Source: Nitrosopumilales archaeon CG_4_9_14_0_2_um_filter_34_16 (lineage in GTDB: Archaea > Thermoproteota > Nitrososphaeria > Nitrososphaerales > Nitrosopumilaceae). Taken from it: a stretch of DNA of 24,802 bases. Of the stretch, positions 14,671-23,091 are shown piece after piece. Numbering within the stretch: position 1 is the first letter of the stretch; every line of letters starts with the position of its first letter. The position numbers and the translations under genes were made by a program. The stretch lies in NCBI GenBank assembly GCA_002788515.1, contig PFRJ01000004.1:1-24802 (forward strand), given 5' to 3'. The notes below the pieces were generated by a model, which was not told the origin of the DNA, did no database searches, and worked only from the letters and a program-made list of their open reading frames with translations.

Positions 14671-14700
14671 TATAATTAAAATTCTGAGACGAAAGTCGTT

Positions 14701-15120
14701 TTAGGCTATTTTTCTTAAAATAATTACAGTGTTAGTGTCAACAACACCTGGAATCTTTCTTAATGCATCAATTGTATTATTAATTTCTGAAATGCTTGAA
14801 CCGCTCATGATTGTTGTAATGTCATATTGGCCTGTAATTTCATAAACTGTCTTGATTCCATCTAGTTTAGCAAGTTTGAGTGATACTTTGGAAGTGTCCA
14901 TTGCTGAATCTACTGATACTAAAACAATTGCACTAGTGGTGTTTTCTTCTCCTAGTTCAAGTGTAAATTTTTTAATCGTTTTATTGTCTACTAGGTTTTT
15001 TACACGTCTTCTTACTGCTGATTCTGATAATTTCAATTTTTTACCAATGTCTACAAATGATTCTCTTGAATCTTCTTTGAGATAACCTATGATTTTTTCA
15101 TCAATACTGTCTTTATACAT
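14701..15120 (-). CDS. lysM: Lrp/AsnC-family regulator, LysM-like
   Basis: The 139-residue protein has an N-terminal helix-turn-helix (about 1-55; DEKIIGYLKEDSRESFVDIG, LSESAVRRRVKNLV) and a C-terminal RAM ligand domain (about 62-139; ending VVDTNTVIILRKIA). This is the normal Lrp/AsnC plan. In Sulfolobus, LysM lies in the lysine cluster and controls lysW-X-J-K expression in response to lysine. The location here, overlapping lysJ by 8 nt, suggests the same job. The target could be the 98-nt gap downstream, which holds an inverted repeat, or the argG promoter. It is unusual that it sits in the middle of the run, as the last gene of the arginine half. Confidence 0.88.
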   Translation of the reverse strand: MYKDSIDEKIIGYLKEDSRESFVDIGKKLKLSESAVRRRVKNLVDNKTIKKFTLELGEENTTSAIVLVSVDSAMDTSKVSLKLAKLDGIKTVYEITGQYDITTIMSGSSISEINNTIDALRKIPGVVDTNTVIILRKIA

Positions 15121-16288
15121 TTAATTTTTCCTCTTCCTCAGTTAGTATTTTATCCAAAGCATGTAAAACTTTTGTTATGTCTTCTTCTGATATTAGTAGC
15201 GGGGGGAGAATTCTGAGTATGTTTCTTCCAGAATACAGCATAAGCACTCCTTCTTTTATCAATGACATTAGAATGTCTTTTACGTCGAATTTCATTTCAA
15301 CTCCTATCATTAGCCCCTTGCCTCTGATTTCTCTGATCATGGTGTGATTTTCTTTTAGTTTTTCTAATCCTTCTCTGAATATTTTTCCCATTTTTTCAGA
15401 GTTTTCAATCAATCCGTCTTCTGTAAGCGCTTTGAGCGATGCAATTCCTGCTGCACAAGACAATGGGTTGCCCCCAAATGTTGAAGAGTGTTCGCCTTTA
15501 CTCATCGAAGCTAAAATATCTGGTCTAACTAGTGTTGCACCCATTGGTACTCCTCCTGCAATTCCTTTTGCAAGGCATAAAATGTCCGGTGCTGTATTCC
15601 AATGATCACACGCCCATATTCGCCCAGTTCTGCCTAAACCAGCTTGTATTTCGTCAAAAATTAATAGGATTCCTTTCTCGTCGCATAATTTTCTAACATC
15701 TTGTAGAAATCCGTCAGGCGCAACATTAATTCCGCTTTCTCCTTGTATTGGTTCTAAAATCACAAATGCAGTATCTTCATCAATTGTTGCTCGAAGCGAT
15801 TCGATATCCCCAAATGATGCATAGGAAACTTTCTCAACAAGTGGTTCAAATGCTTTTTTGTATTTTGGATTAAATGTTATTGATAATGCCCCTAGTGATT
15901 TTCCATGGTACGATCCTTTCATTGCAACCATTCCTTTTTTACCTGTGAACTTTCTTGCAAATTTTATTGCAGCTTCAATGGCTTCTGCCCCGCTGTTGTT
16001 TAGATGAACTTGTGTGAGTCCTTTAGGAGCTAAACTAATTAATAATTTCAAAAATTCTTCGCGTGTCTTATTGTACAGTGAACTATGTACTGTAATAATT
16101 TTGTCTATCTGCTCTTTGATTGCATTGTTGACTCTTTGATTTTGATGACCTACTAATGAAACTCCATACCCTCCCATGCAGTCGATGTATTCTTTGCCAT
16201 CTACGTCCCATACGTGACACCCTACTCCTTTTTCAATTGTAACTGGAAATCTCTGATAGAGATTCCCCATAAACTGATCTTCACTCAT
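15113..16288 (-). CDS. lysJ: LysW-aminoadipate/glutamate semialdehyde aminotransferase (class III PLP)
   Basis: The 391-residue aminotransferase has the class III fold signature. D212 is in LLIFDEIQAGLGRTG, and the PLP-binding K241 is in DILCLAKGIAGGVPMGA. LNNSGAEAIEAAIKFAR near 97-113 binds the cofactor phosphate. LysJ (ArgD-like) transfers an amino group from glutamate to the carrier-bound semialdehyde, giving LysW-lysine or LysW-ornithine. With one copy for two carriers it should be bifunctional. Its ATG overlaps the lysZ stop by 8 nt, and its own 3' end overlaps lysM by 8 nt, so it is part of a tightly coupled operon. Acetylornithine aminotransferase is the classical alternative, but no N-acetyl pathway genes are present. 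Confidence 0.92.
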   Translation of the reverse strand: MSEDQFMGNLYQRFPVTIEKGVGCHVWDVDGKEYIDCMGGYGVSLVGHQNQRVNNAIKEQIDKIITVHSSLYNKTREEFLKLLISLAPKGLTQVHLNNSGAEAIEAAIKFARKFTGKKGMVAMKGSYHGKSLGALSITFNPKYKKAFEPLVEKVSYASFGDIESLRATIDEDTAFVILEPIQGESGINVAPDGFLQDVRKLCDEKGILLIFDEIQAGLGRTGRIWACDHWNTAPDILCLAKGIAGGVPMGATLVRPDILASMSKGEHSSTFGGNPLSCAAGIASLKALTEDGLIENSEKMGKIFREGLEKLKENHTMIREIRGKGLMIGVEMKFDVKDILMSLIKEGVLMLYSGRNILRILPPLLISEEDITKVLHALDKILTEEEEKLNV

Positions 16289-17084
16289 TTTTAATCACCG
16301 TACAATTATCGTGTGCAATTGCCGCTGATATAGGATTTTCTCTTTGACCATTTGCAATAAGTGCTTCTTTAACTCCCATATCCAGTGCTTCAGTAGATGC
16401 TAAGATCTTCTTTTCCATACCTGGTCCAATTTTTGGTCTGATCTCTTTTGCTTCGGCAAGTGATAGTTTTGGAACGAGCTTGTCATCCATTAACAACCCG
16501 TCTACATTTGTTATGAATAATACTTTGTCACACCCAACCTTTCCTGCAACATACGCTGCAGCCCTGTCTCCGTCCACGTTGAGAAATTCTGATTCCTCAC
16601 TAATGGCTATTGGTGAAATCACTGGTGTTAGTCCTTGATCTAAAAGTAACTTGATAAATTTGGAGTTGATATCGGTAATTTTTCCTGTATATCCGCCGTC
16701 AATTGCTTGTTTTCTGCCTTTTTCGTTAACTATGAGTAGCTTCTTTTTTCTTTCTGCTTGAATTATTTTTGCATCTACTCCTGAGAGTCCAATTGCATTA
16801 ATGCCATTTTTCTGAAGCATTTGAACGATTGTCTTGCTTATTCTGCCAGACATTACCATTGTGAAAATTTCGGCTGTTTCTTTGTCTGTGTATCTGCTTT
16901 TGATTCCACTAGGTGATGTGACAAACTTTGGTTCTTTTCCAAGTTGTTCACAAACTTTGGTAACTTCTTTTCCTCCACCATGAACTAGAATTACTCCTTC
17001 AGACTCTGCTATTTTTTTGATATCTGTAATTATGGATGGGTGTAAATTGTCAACTACACTTCCACCAATCTTGATTGTGATCAT
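16281..17084 (-). CDS. lysZ: LysW-aminoadipate/glutamate kinase (amino-acid kinase family)
   Basis: The 267-residue protein is of the acetylglutamate-kinase type. It has MITIKIGGSVVD at the N-terminus, the phosphate loop VILVHGGGKEV (about 32-42), and a nucleotide-site region VDGDRAAAYVAGKVGCDKVLFITNVDGLL followed by GPGMEKKILAS. LysZ phosphorylates the side-chain carboxylate of carrier-bound aminoadipate or glutamate. The length matches LysZ/ArgB. It follows argC/lysY by 2 nt and overlaps lysJ by 8 nt, the usual order of this module. No second kinase is in the window, so it should accept both carriers. I give the LysW-type name because of the two lysW genes nearby. Confidence 0.92.
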   Translation of the reverse strand: MITIKIGGSVVDNLHPSIITDIKKIAESEGVILVHGGGKEVTKVCEQLGKEPKFVTSPSGIKSRYTDKETAEIFTMVMSGRISKTIVQMLQKNGINAIGLSGVDAKIIQAERKKKLLIVNEKGRKQAIDGGYTGKITDINSKFIKLLLDQGLTPVISPIAISEESEFLNVDGDRAAAYVAGKVGCDKVLFITNVDGLLMDDKLVPKLSLAEAKEIRPKIGPGMEKKILASTEALDMGVKEALIANGQRENPISAAIAHDNCTVIKNE

Positions 17085-17086
17085 TT

Positions 17087-18136
17087 CTATACGGGCGTTA
17101 ATGGTGTGTATCTTAGTCCGTCCATTTCATCAAAACCGCACATTACATTCATGTTTTGAATGGCAGAACCTGCTGCACCCTTCATAAGATTATCTGATGC
17201 AGACATTGCAATCAATCTGTTGTTGTCTTCATCTATGTCAAACCCAATATCACAAAAGTTTGAACCAACCAAGAATTTTGGATCTGGGAATTTGTACAAT
17301 CCTTTTTTATCTCGAATTAATCTGATGAACCTCTCTTCGCCGTAAGCATCACGATATAATTTCCACAATTCTTTTTCTTCAATATCTTTTTTCAAGAACG
17401 TGTGATTTGTACATAATATGCCACGAACTACATCGACAGCATGCGGACTCATTGAAACACGAATTTTGTGTCCTGCAATTTCACTGAGCTCTTGCTCTAT
17501 CTCTCCTGTGTGTCTGTGTTTTGCTGGTTTGTATGGTCTAATCACACCTGCTCTCATTGCATGTGCAGTTCCTGAACCAGAGCCTGCACCAGATGAGCCA
17601 ATCTTTGAATCCACAATGATGTGTTCTGTATCAATAATGTCATTTCTAATTAGTGGGGCAAGTGCTAGCATAGAGGTTACTGCCATGCATCCAGGACATG
17701 AGACAAGCTGTGCATTCTTGATTTTCTCTCTATGTAATTCTGGAACCCCAAAAACGGATTTTTCTAAATAATCTGGGTGTGGGTGTTTCCATCCATACCA
17801 TTTATCATATGCTTCTTGATTATGTAATCTGTAATCTGCACTCAAATCAATTATTTTCATTCCTCTATCGTACAGTGCTTTTACAATTTCAGTTGCAGTT
17901 CCATGTGGCACTGCTGTGAAAACCAAATCACATTTATCAGTTAGTTTGTCGTAGTCTAACTCTGAAAAAGTCAGATCTGTAAATCCTTTCAAACTTGGTT
18001 GGATTCGGTGTAGATATTCTCCAACATGTTGCCTTGATGTTACTGTGGTGATCTCTACATCTGGATGGTTGACAAGAAGACGAAGTGTTTCTCCGCCTAC
18101 ATAACCTGACGCACCGATGACTCCGACTTTTATCAT
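17087..18136 (-). CDS. lysY: LysW-aminoadipyl/glutamyl-phosphate reductase (ArgC-like)
   Basis: The 349-residue NADPH-dependent reductase begins with a Rossmann loop (VGVIGASGYVGGETLRLL, residues 4-21). The catalytic cysteine is C150 in LVSCPGCMAVTSM. SSGAGSGSGTAHAM and VSMSPHAVDVVRGI are the conserved substrate regions, the latter carrying the His of the family. It reduces the acyl-phosphate made by LysZ to a semialdehyde for LysJ. The length matches ArgC/LysY. It starts 25 nt after argX and is followed by lysZ after 2 nt. As a single copy it is expected to work on both the lysine and arginine branches. Confidence 0.93.
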   Translation of the reverse strand: MIKVGVIGASGYVGGETLRLLVNHPDVEITTVTSRQHVGEYLHRIQPSLKGFTDLTFSELDYDKLTDKCDLVFTAVPHGTATEIVKALYDRGMKIIDLSADYRLHNQEAYDKWYGWKHPHPDYLEKSVFGVPELHREKIKNAQLVSCPGCMAVTSMLALAPLIRNDIIDTEHIIVDSKIGSSGAGSGSGTAHAMRAGVIRPYKPAKHRHTGEIEQELSEIAGHKIRVSMSPHAVDVVRGILCTNHTFLKKDIEEKELWKLYRDAYGEERFIRLIRDKKGLYKFPDPKFLVGSNFCDIGFDIDEDNNRLIAMSASDNLMKGAAGSAIQNMNVMCGFDEMDGLRYTPLTPV

Positions 18137-18161
18137 AAAATCCCTCGTAACGAAGTATAAT

Positions 18162-19019
18162 TTATTTCCTAACGTAGTTTAGCGCGTATTCTATCATTTC
18201 TTTTGGTATATTTCGTTGCGCAACTCTTGATAACCCTTTGAATTCTACTGTGTTGTTTACTTCATGAACGATCAGGCCTCTTTTGGCATCTTCCATCATA
18301 TCAATTCCCAAAATTCCTCCCCCCATGGCTTTTGAAGCTTTTGCAGCCATGTCCTCCATTTCTTTTGTGATCTCACAAAGCTCCGGATCTGCACCAAGTG
18401 CAATATTTGTCTTAAATCCTCCTGAGGATTTTCTGTACATGGCAGCAATAGGCTCATCTCCTATTGTGATTACCCTGATGTCTCTTGGTGGTCTTTCGAT
18501 TAATTCTTGTAAATAATAAATTCGATCATGTGGACTGTCTGTGATGTCTCTAATTTCAAAAATTGCCTCCATTGTGTCTTTGTCTTTTAACGGCATTACT
18601 CCTCTTCCCCAACTGCCAATCACTGGTTTAATCACTAGGGGGAATCCGACTTTTTCTAAATTCTCTGCTGCACTTTCACTTGAAAATGAAAAATATGTTT
18701 TTGGCGTTGGTACATTGTTTTTCTTCAATAACAATGTCATGAACATTTTATTTCCACAAACGCTTGCAACCTCGAATTTGTTAAGGACTGGAACATCTAA
18801 AAATTCTAAACTTACAGTAAAATGAAGCCCTCTGAAATAACTGACACATCGTTCTAAAACCACCTCTCCAAAATCATAGTCCTCTTTTTTACTATCGGTG
18901 TTAACTTGAGTAATTTTTGCATCTAGCATGACCACGTCGTGTCCTAAATCAGATGCTGCCTTTTCGAGCATCTTTTCTTCCGCTCTTAGGCGGTCAAACA
19001 CGACACAGACTTTTGACAT
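18162..19019 (-). CDS. argX: Glutamate-LysW ligase ArgX (ATP-grasp), arginine branch
   Basis: The 285-residue LysX/RimK-type ATP-grasp enzyme is a paralogue of the gene at 12389-13231. It shows VIKPVIGSWGRGVMPLK (about 129-145), ERPPRDIRVITIGDEP and the metal-binding VHEVNNTVEFKG (about 251-262). The substrate-loop segment is SGGFKTN (199-205) rather than the HWKTN of the lysine-type paralogue. ArgX attaches glutamate to LysW, opening the carrier-bound route to ornithine. Assignment to arginine rests on that difference and on its place between argG and the reductase. Its ATG overlaps the lysW stop as TAATG. A second, less specific LysX is the alternative. Confidence 0.83.
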   Translation of the reverse strand: MSKVCVVFDRLRAEEKMLEKAASDLGHDVVMLDAKITQVNTDSKKEDYDFGEVVLERCVSYFRGLHFTVSLEFLDVPVLNKFEVASVCGNKMFMTLLLKKNNVPTPKTYFSFSSESAAENLEKVGFPLVIKPVIGSWGRGVMPLKDKDTMEAIFEIRDITDSPHDRIYYLQELIERPPRDIRVITIGDEPIAAMYRKSSGGFKTNIALGADPELCEITKEMEDMAAKASKAMGGGILGIDMMEDAKRGLIVHEVNNTVEFKGLSRVAQRNIPKEMIEYALNYVRK

Positions 19020-19186
19020 TACTCTCCCCAGTCTTCGCCTACACTTTCTGCTTGTTTAAGTTCGACATTTGATCCGTCTTTTTTTGCGATTTCAAAGTCA
19101 GCACCACAATCAGGGCAGGAGATTATTTCTCCTACAGAGGCATCGTCTGGGATGTTTAATGTTGCATCACATTCTGGGCAGTTCAT
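19019..19186 (-). CDS. lysW: LysW amino-group carrier protein, arginine-side copy, canonical EDWGE end
   Basis: A 55-residue acidic protein, MNCPECDATLNIPDDASVGE at the start, with zinc-ribbon pairs C3/C6 and C25/C28. It ends VGEDWGE, the conserved tail whose terminal Glu side chain is the attachment point for substrates. Same length as the EDWGQ copy at 13228-13395 and collinear with it, with different sequence in most positions outside the cysteines and tail. Its ATG overlaps the argG stop as ATGA, and its TAA overlaps the argX ATG. This places carrier, ligase and argininosuccinate synthase in one translationally coupled unit. Confidence 0.93.
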   Translation of the reverse strand: MNCPECDATLNIPDDASVGEIISCPDCGADFEIAKKDGSNVELKQAESVGEDWGE

Positions 19187-20382
19187 GTTTTTGTTGACCT
19201 TTTCTTTTGTAATTTATTAGCTTCTGTTGACTGCATTCCCCATAATTGGACAAATCCGTTAGCCAATCTCTGATCGAATGTGGATTCTGTACCATAAGTG
19301 GCAATCTTGTGACTATACAATGAATTCTTTGATTTTCTTCCAACCACTCTGAGACTTCCTTTGAATAACTTTAGTTTCACAGTTCCGGAGACTGGTTTTT
19401 GCGATGCTTCGATAAACCCGTCCAAATCTGTTTTAAGCGGATCCTGCCATAATCCTGAATATGCCAAATATGCCCATTCGTCATCTATTATTGATTTGAA
19501 TTTATTTTCATGTTTGGTATGCACCATTTTTTCCAAATCTGTATGTGCTTCAATCAGACAAGTTGCTGCTGGAGTTTCATACACTTCTCTTGATTTGATT
19601 CCTACAACTCTGTCTTCTATGTGATCAACAATTCCTACTCCTGCATCACCTGCTTTTTTGTTGATGTGTTCAATTAATTTTTGCCCATCCATAATCTTTC
19701 CATTAACGGCAACTGGGATCCCTTGTTGAAATTCTATATCCAAGTAAGTTGGTTTGTCTGGTAAGTTTTTTGTCTTAACCCAAATGAATGCATCGTCAGG
19801 TGGTTCAGCATAAGGATCTTCTAATACTCCGCCTTCAATTGCACGTCCCCACAAGTTTTGATCAATGCTGAATCTTTTTGCAACTGCATCTATTTCTATA
19901 CCGTGTTTATTTGCAAATTTTAATTCAGTTTCCCTGTCTAAATTTTTATCTCGAATTGGAGCTATGATTGGAAGATCAGAACCAGAACGTAATGTGATAT
20001 CAAAACGCACTTGATCATTTCCTTTACCTGAACAACCATGTGCAAGTGCTGTAACTTTTTCTTTTTTAGCAATCTCTAAAACTTTTTCCGCAATCAGTGG
20101 TCTTGCAAGAGCAGTGGCAAGACAATATTTTTTCTGATAAAGAGCATTTGCTTTAATTGATGGAAAAATGTAATTTTTTACAAATTCTTTTCGTGCATCT
20201 ATGTTGTAATGTTTTTTCACCCCTAGTTTTTTTGCTTTAGCTGCAATTTTTTTACTATCGTCTCCTTGCCCTACATCCACTGTTACCGTGATGACATCCA
20301 TGTCGTGTTCTTCTTGCAGATACTTCACAACAACTGAAGTGTCTAATCCGCCAGAAAATGCTAGAATTCCTTTTTGAGTCAT
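19183..20382 (-). CDS. argG: Argininosuccinate synthase
   Basis: Joins citrulline and aspartate with ATP to form argininosuccinate, the penultimate step of arginine synthesis. The 399-residue protein has the N-type ATP-pyrophosphatase loop AFSGGLDTSVV (8-18) and conserved segments such as ALAHGCSGKGNDQVRFD and FSIDQNLWGRAIEGG. SGSVKLKLFKGS-like ending sequence (SGTVKLKLFKGSLRVVGRKS) is also typical. The length matches the family. It leads the minus-strand cluster, with the divergent ABC transporter 134 nt away; a TATA-like aaaagataaa (20411-20420, minus strand) lies about 33 nt before the ATG. ArgH and ArgF are not in the window. Confidence 0.96.
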   Translation of the reverse strand: MTQKGILAFSGGLDTSVVVKYLQEEHDMDVITVTVDVGQGDDSKKIAAKAKKLGVKKHYNIDARKEFVKNYIFPSIKANALYQKKYCLATALARPLIAEKVLEIAKKEKVTALAHGCSGKGNDQVRFDITLRSGSDLPIIAPIRDKNLDRETELKFANKHGIEIDAVAKRFSIDQNLWGRAIEGGVLEDPYAEPPDDAFIWVKTKNLPDKPTYLDIEFQQGIPVAVNGKIMDGQKLIEHINKKAGDAGVGIVDHIEDRVVGIKSREVYETPAATCLIEAHTDLEKMVHTKHENKFKSIIDDEWAYLAYSGLWQDPLKTDLDGFIEASQKPVSGTVKLKLFKGSLRVVGRKSKNSLYSHKIATYGTESTFDQRLANGFVQLWGMQSTEANKLQKKRSTKT

Positions 20383-20463
20383 AAAACATTTTTTTCGTCG
20401 TAATTTCGAATTTATCTTTTGTGATGGCTAAATAGTCCTGATTATTTTGAACAAATCCTTGAC

Positions 20464-20475
20464 TAGCTTGAGCTA
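20464..20475. promoter_or_regulatory. Short palindrome in the argG/ABC-transporter divergent gap
   Basis: TAGCTTGAGCTA has perfect 5-bp arms (TAGCT and AGCTA) around TG. It lies upstream of the TATA-like box of the ABC operon, about 82 nt from the argG start. Its position fits an operator for either divergent unit, but nothing in the sequence ties it to a named regulator and it may be chance. Confidence 0.25.
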
Positions 20476-20484
20476 AAATTCGAT

Positions 20485-20496
20485 GATTATTTAACC
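20485..20496 (+). promoter_or_regulatory. TATA-like box of the ABC importer operon
   Basis: The sequence gattatttaacc is centred about 26 nt before the ATG at 20517, with no Shine-Dalgarno between, as for a leaderless transcript. It is the only promoter-like element before the three importer genes, which overlap or abut each other. Confidence 0.45.
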
Positions 20497-20516
20497 GTCA
20501 AATATAACGCTGTTTT

Positions 20517-21542
20517 ATGAAAACTAGATCGCTACTCATTATTGGAATTGTGGGGATCATTTTGCTGTCTTCCTTAGGGTTTGTTCTTAATTCTGATGAT
20601 AAAATCAACGAAAATAAGATTCGCATTGCTTATTTTCCTAACATAGGTCATGCAATTCCAATAGTAGGTATTGAACAAGGTTTCTTTGAAAAAAGCCTTG
20701 GCAATGATACTCAAATTGAAACTAGGGTTTTTGATAGTGGCCCTCAAGCAATAGAGTCACTATTTGCAAATTCTGTTGATTTGGCATATGTGGGCCCGGG
20801 TCCTGCAATAACTGGATTTCTAAATTCCGAGAATCATAATGTGAAGATTCTTGCAGGTGCCGCAAGTGGTGGTGCTAGCTTTATCGTGCATCCAAGATCT
20901 GAGATACGTCTTGCATCTGACTTTGCAGGAAAAAAAATTGCAGCCCCTCAAATTGGAAATACCCAAGATGTTTCACTTAGAAGCTATCTGTCTGAACATG
21001 GATTAAAATCTGCTGATAAAGGTGGCTCTGTGATTATTTACAATATCCCAAATCCTGATATCTATACATTGTTTGTTAAAGGAGATATTGATGGTGCATG
21101 GGTTGCAGAACCTTGGGCAACAATCTTGGAAACTGAACTTGGTGGAAAAAGATTATTCCATGAAGAAGAATTTTGGCCAAACAAAGAATTTGCATCTGTT
21201 CTTTTGATTGGAAATGTAGATTACGTTGAGAAACATCCTCAAGTGATTTCAAATTTCTTAACGTCTCATCATGAAACAGCAATCTGGATTAATCAAAATC
21301 CTGTTGATACTAGAATTGTCTTTAATGATTTTCTAAAATCTTATTTGGGTAAATCCCTATCTGATGATGTTGTGGATGTTGCGTTATCTAATATTGTTAT
21401 TACTGATGATCCTAAAAGTGACTCTGTCTACTCTTTTGCAAAAAAAGCTGATGCATTAGGTTATCTGGGAAGAAATGGTTATGATTTGACTGGAATTTTT
21501 TATTCTTTTGATTCAAATCCTAGTTTGGAGGCAGGTAACTAG
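20517..21542 (+). CDS. ABC importer substrate-binding protein, nitrate/sulfonate/taurine (SsuA/TauA/NMT1) type
   Basis: The 341-residue protein has an N-terminal hydrophobic segment (LLIIGIVGIILLSSLGFVL, about 6-24) without a lipobox Cys, so it is probably anchored by an uncleaved helix. A periplasmic-binding fold follows from about 34 (IRIAYFPNIGHAIPIVGIEQGFFEKSL, SVDLAYVGPGPAITGFL, GAWVAEPWATILE). This is the SsuA/TauA/NMT1-like family, which binds small organic sulfonates, nitrate, or thiamine precursors. The ligand cannot be read from sequence. It is the first gene of the operon, abutting the ATPase gene with no spacer. Sulfur- or nitrogen-source uptake outside the cell membrane is the most general inference. 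Confidence 0.85.
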   Translation: MKTRSLLIIGIVGIILLSSLGFVLNSDDKINENKIRIAYFPNIGHAIPIVGIEQGFFEKSLGNDTQIETRVFDSGPQAIESLFANSVDLAYVGPGPAITGFLNSENHNVKILAGAASGGASFIVHPRSEIRLASDFAGKKIAAPQIGNTQDVSLRSYLSEHGLKSADKGGSVIIYNIPNPDIYTLFVKGDIDGAWVAEPWATILETELGGKRLFHEEEFWPNKEFASVLLIGNVDYVEKHPQVISNFLTSHHETAIWINQNPVDTRIVFNDFLKSYLGKSLSDDVVDVALSNIVITDDPKSDSVYSFAKKADALGYLGRNGYDLTGIFYSFDSNPSLEAGN

Positions 21543-22307
21543 ATGACTAAACTTGAGGCAAAAAATATCGTAAAATATTTCAGCCATGACTCTCATAAAC
21601 TCAAAGCCCTAGGTGGAATTAATCTCAAAGTTGAGGCAGGTGATTTTGTATGTTTGGTGGGTCCTTCAGGCTGTGGTAAATCAACATTTTTACGCATAGT
21701 TGCAGGTTTGGAAAAACCAGACGAGGGGCAGATTCTGTTTGATGGCCGTCCTGTCAATGAGACAGGACCTGAAAGAATTATGGTATTTCAGGAAGGCGCG
21801 TTATTTCCATGGCTTAAGGTACAAGACAATGTAGAATTTGGATTGAAAATGTCCGGTATTCCAAAAGAAGAGAGGGCAAAGATATCTCACAGATATTTGG
21901 ATATGATGCAACTGACTAAGTTTGCTGATTCGTATATTTTCCAACTCTCAACTGGAATGAAACAGAGAGTGGCAATTGCACGAGCACTTGTAATGGATCC
22001 TGACGTGTTATTGATGGATGAACCATTTGCAGCACTTGATGCGCAGACCCGTGATTTGTTATTAGTTGAGATGCAATTAATCTGGGAGAAGACAAAGAAA
22101 ACAATTTTGTTTGTAACTCACAGTGTTTCAGAAGCTGCAGTACTTGGAACTAAAGTTGCAATATTTAGTAATCGTCCATCTGTAATCAAAAAAGAAGTTG
22201 AAAATAATTTTCCAAGGCCTAGAGTGACTGAAGATGAATCATTATTGAAATTTCAACAAGATATTTTGAGAGAACTTCGACCTGAGATAAAGAAGACCAA
22301 ACAGTGA
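21543..22307 (+). CDS. ABC importer ATP-binding protein (SsuB/TauB type)
   Basis: The 254-residue nucleotide-binding subunit has Walker A GPSGCGKST (about 39-47), Q-loop VFQEGALFPWL, signature LSTGMKQRVAIARAL, Walker B DVLLMDEPFAALD and the switch His in FVTHSVSEA. The signature is LSTGM where LSGGM or LSGGQ is usual, a mild change. It energises uptake with the adjacent permease and binding protein. The ATG follows the upstream stop directly, and the TGA overlaps the permease start as TGATG, so the three are translationally coupled. The ligand is unassigned. Confidence 0.92.
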   Translation: MTKLEAKNIVKYFSHDSHKLKALGGINLKVEAGDFVCLVGPSGCGKSTFLRIVAGLEKPDEGQILFDGRPVNETGPERIMVFQEGALFPWLKVQDNVEFGLKMSGIPKEERAKISHRYLDMMQLTKFADSYIFQLSTGMKQRVAIARALVMDPDVLLMDEPFAALDAQTRDLLLVEMQLIWEKTKKTILFVTHSVSEAAVLGTKVAIFSNRPSVIKKEVENNFPRPRVTEDESLLKFQQDILRELRPEIKKTKQ

Positions 22308-23071
22308 TGAATATGGCAAAAAACTACACTCCTTACAAAATTGCATTTTACATTGGAATAGTTGTGGTTTGGCAGATTGTTTCTATGGCAGGAATCTGGC
22401 CTGATAATATTTTTCCATCTCCATATGAAGTAGCTGAAGACTTGGCATATGGTGCATCTGATGGTAGCTTGTTTTACGCTATAGCAACTAGTATGTGGAG
22501 ATTGCTGATTGGTTTGGCAATTGCAATAGCTGGTGGTATTGTACTTGGAATTTTTATGGCGCGAGTAGAAGTTGTAAACCAAACTGTCGGTTCACTTGTT
22601 TTGGGATTACAATCAATTCCTTCAGTTGCTTGGGTACCTCTTGCAATACTTTGGTTTGGATTGACTGATGGCGGAATTATTTTTGTAACTGTAGCTGGTG
22701 CAATCTTTGCAGTTACCATCAACACTTACTCTGGTGTCAAAAACATCGATCCTCACTTTATTGAAGCTGCAAGGAATATGGGGGCAAAGAACACCCAATT
22801 GATCACTGCAGTATTGATTCCAGCTGCATTCCCTTACATGATTTCTGGCTTTAAACAGGGGTGGGCCTTTGCATGGAGGGGTGTAATTGGAGCAGAATTA
22901 TTATTTGCATACCTTGGATTGGGTTTTTTGCTTAATGCAGGACGTTCTCTAACTGATGTGTCTCAGGTGATTGCCATAATGATTGTGATTATGGCAATTG
23001 GATTGGTTATAGACGGACTTGTTTTTAAAAAATTAGAAGATAAAGTAATGTCCAGATGGGGATTAAGATGA
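22307..23071 (+). CDS. ABC importer permease (SsuC/TauC type)
   Basis: The 254-residue integral membrane protein has about six helices, for example ALYKIAFYIGIVVVW-like N-terminal (IAFYIGIVVVWQIVSMAGIW), LLIGLAIAIAGGIVLGIFMA, VAWVPLAILWFGL and GIIFVTVAGAIFAVTI. The EAA loop that docks on the ATPase is visible as EAARNMGAKNTQLITAVLIP. I start it at ATG 22307, which overlaps the ATPase stop by 1 nt; a GTG at 22304 or ATG 22313 are alternatives. It belongs to the binding-protein-dependent permease family of nitrate/sulfonate/taurine importers. Confidence 0.9.
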   Translation: MNMAKNYTPYKIAFYIGIVVVWQIVSMAGIWPDNIFPSPYEVAEDLAYGASDGSLFYAIATSMWRLLIGLAIAIAGGIVLGIFMARVEVVNQTVGSLVLGLQSIPSVAWVPLAILWFGLTDGGIIFVTVAGAIFAVTINTYSGVKNIDPHFIEAARNMGAKNTQLITAVLIPAAFPYMISGFKQGWAFAWRGVIGAELLFAYLGLGFLLNAGRSLTDVSQVIAIMIVIMAIGLVIDGLVFKKLEDKVMSRWGLR

Positions 23072-23091
23072 TTTTGATTTTTTTATTTTCT
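23072..23091 (+). terminator. T-rich terminator after the ABC operon
   Basis: Immediately after the permease TGA comes a T-rich run (ttttgattttttt, 23072-23084, then attttc). Archaeal RNA polymerase commonly stops at such U-rich tracts. The tract runs into the last codons of the convergent MFS gene, so the two 3' ends are packed with almost no spacer. Confidence 0.45.

Noticed and set aside
14689..14699. ACGAAAGTCGT hairpin just after lysM as a terminator
   Set aside because: The stem is only 4 bp and no strong T run follows on the minus strand, so it is too weak to call.
17418..17771. 117-residue plus-strand frame opposite lysY
   Set aside because: It is antisense to the conserved reductase and its translation has no recognisable fold.
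22304..22306. GTG start of the ABC permease
   Set aside because: The adjacent ATG at 22307 overlaps the ATPase stop as TGATG and is a stronger start.
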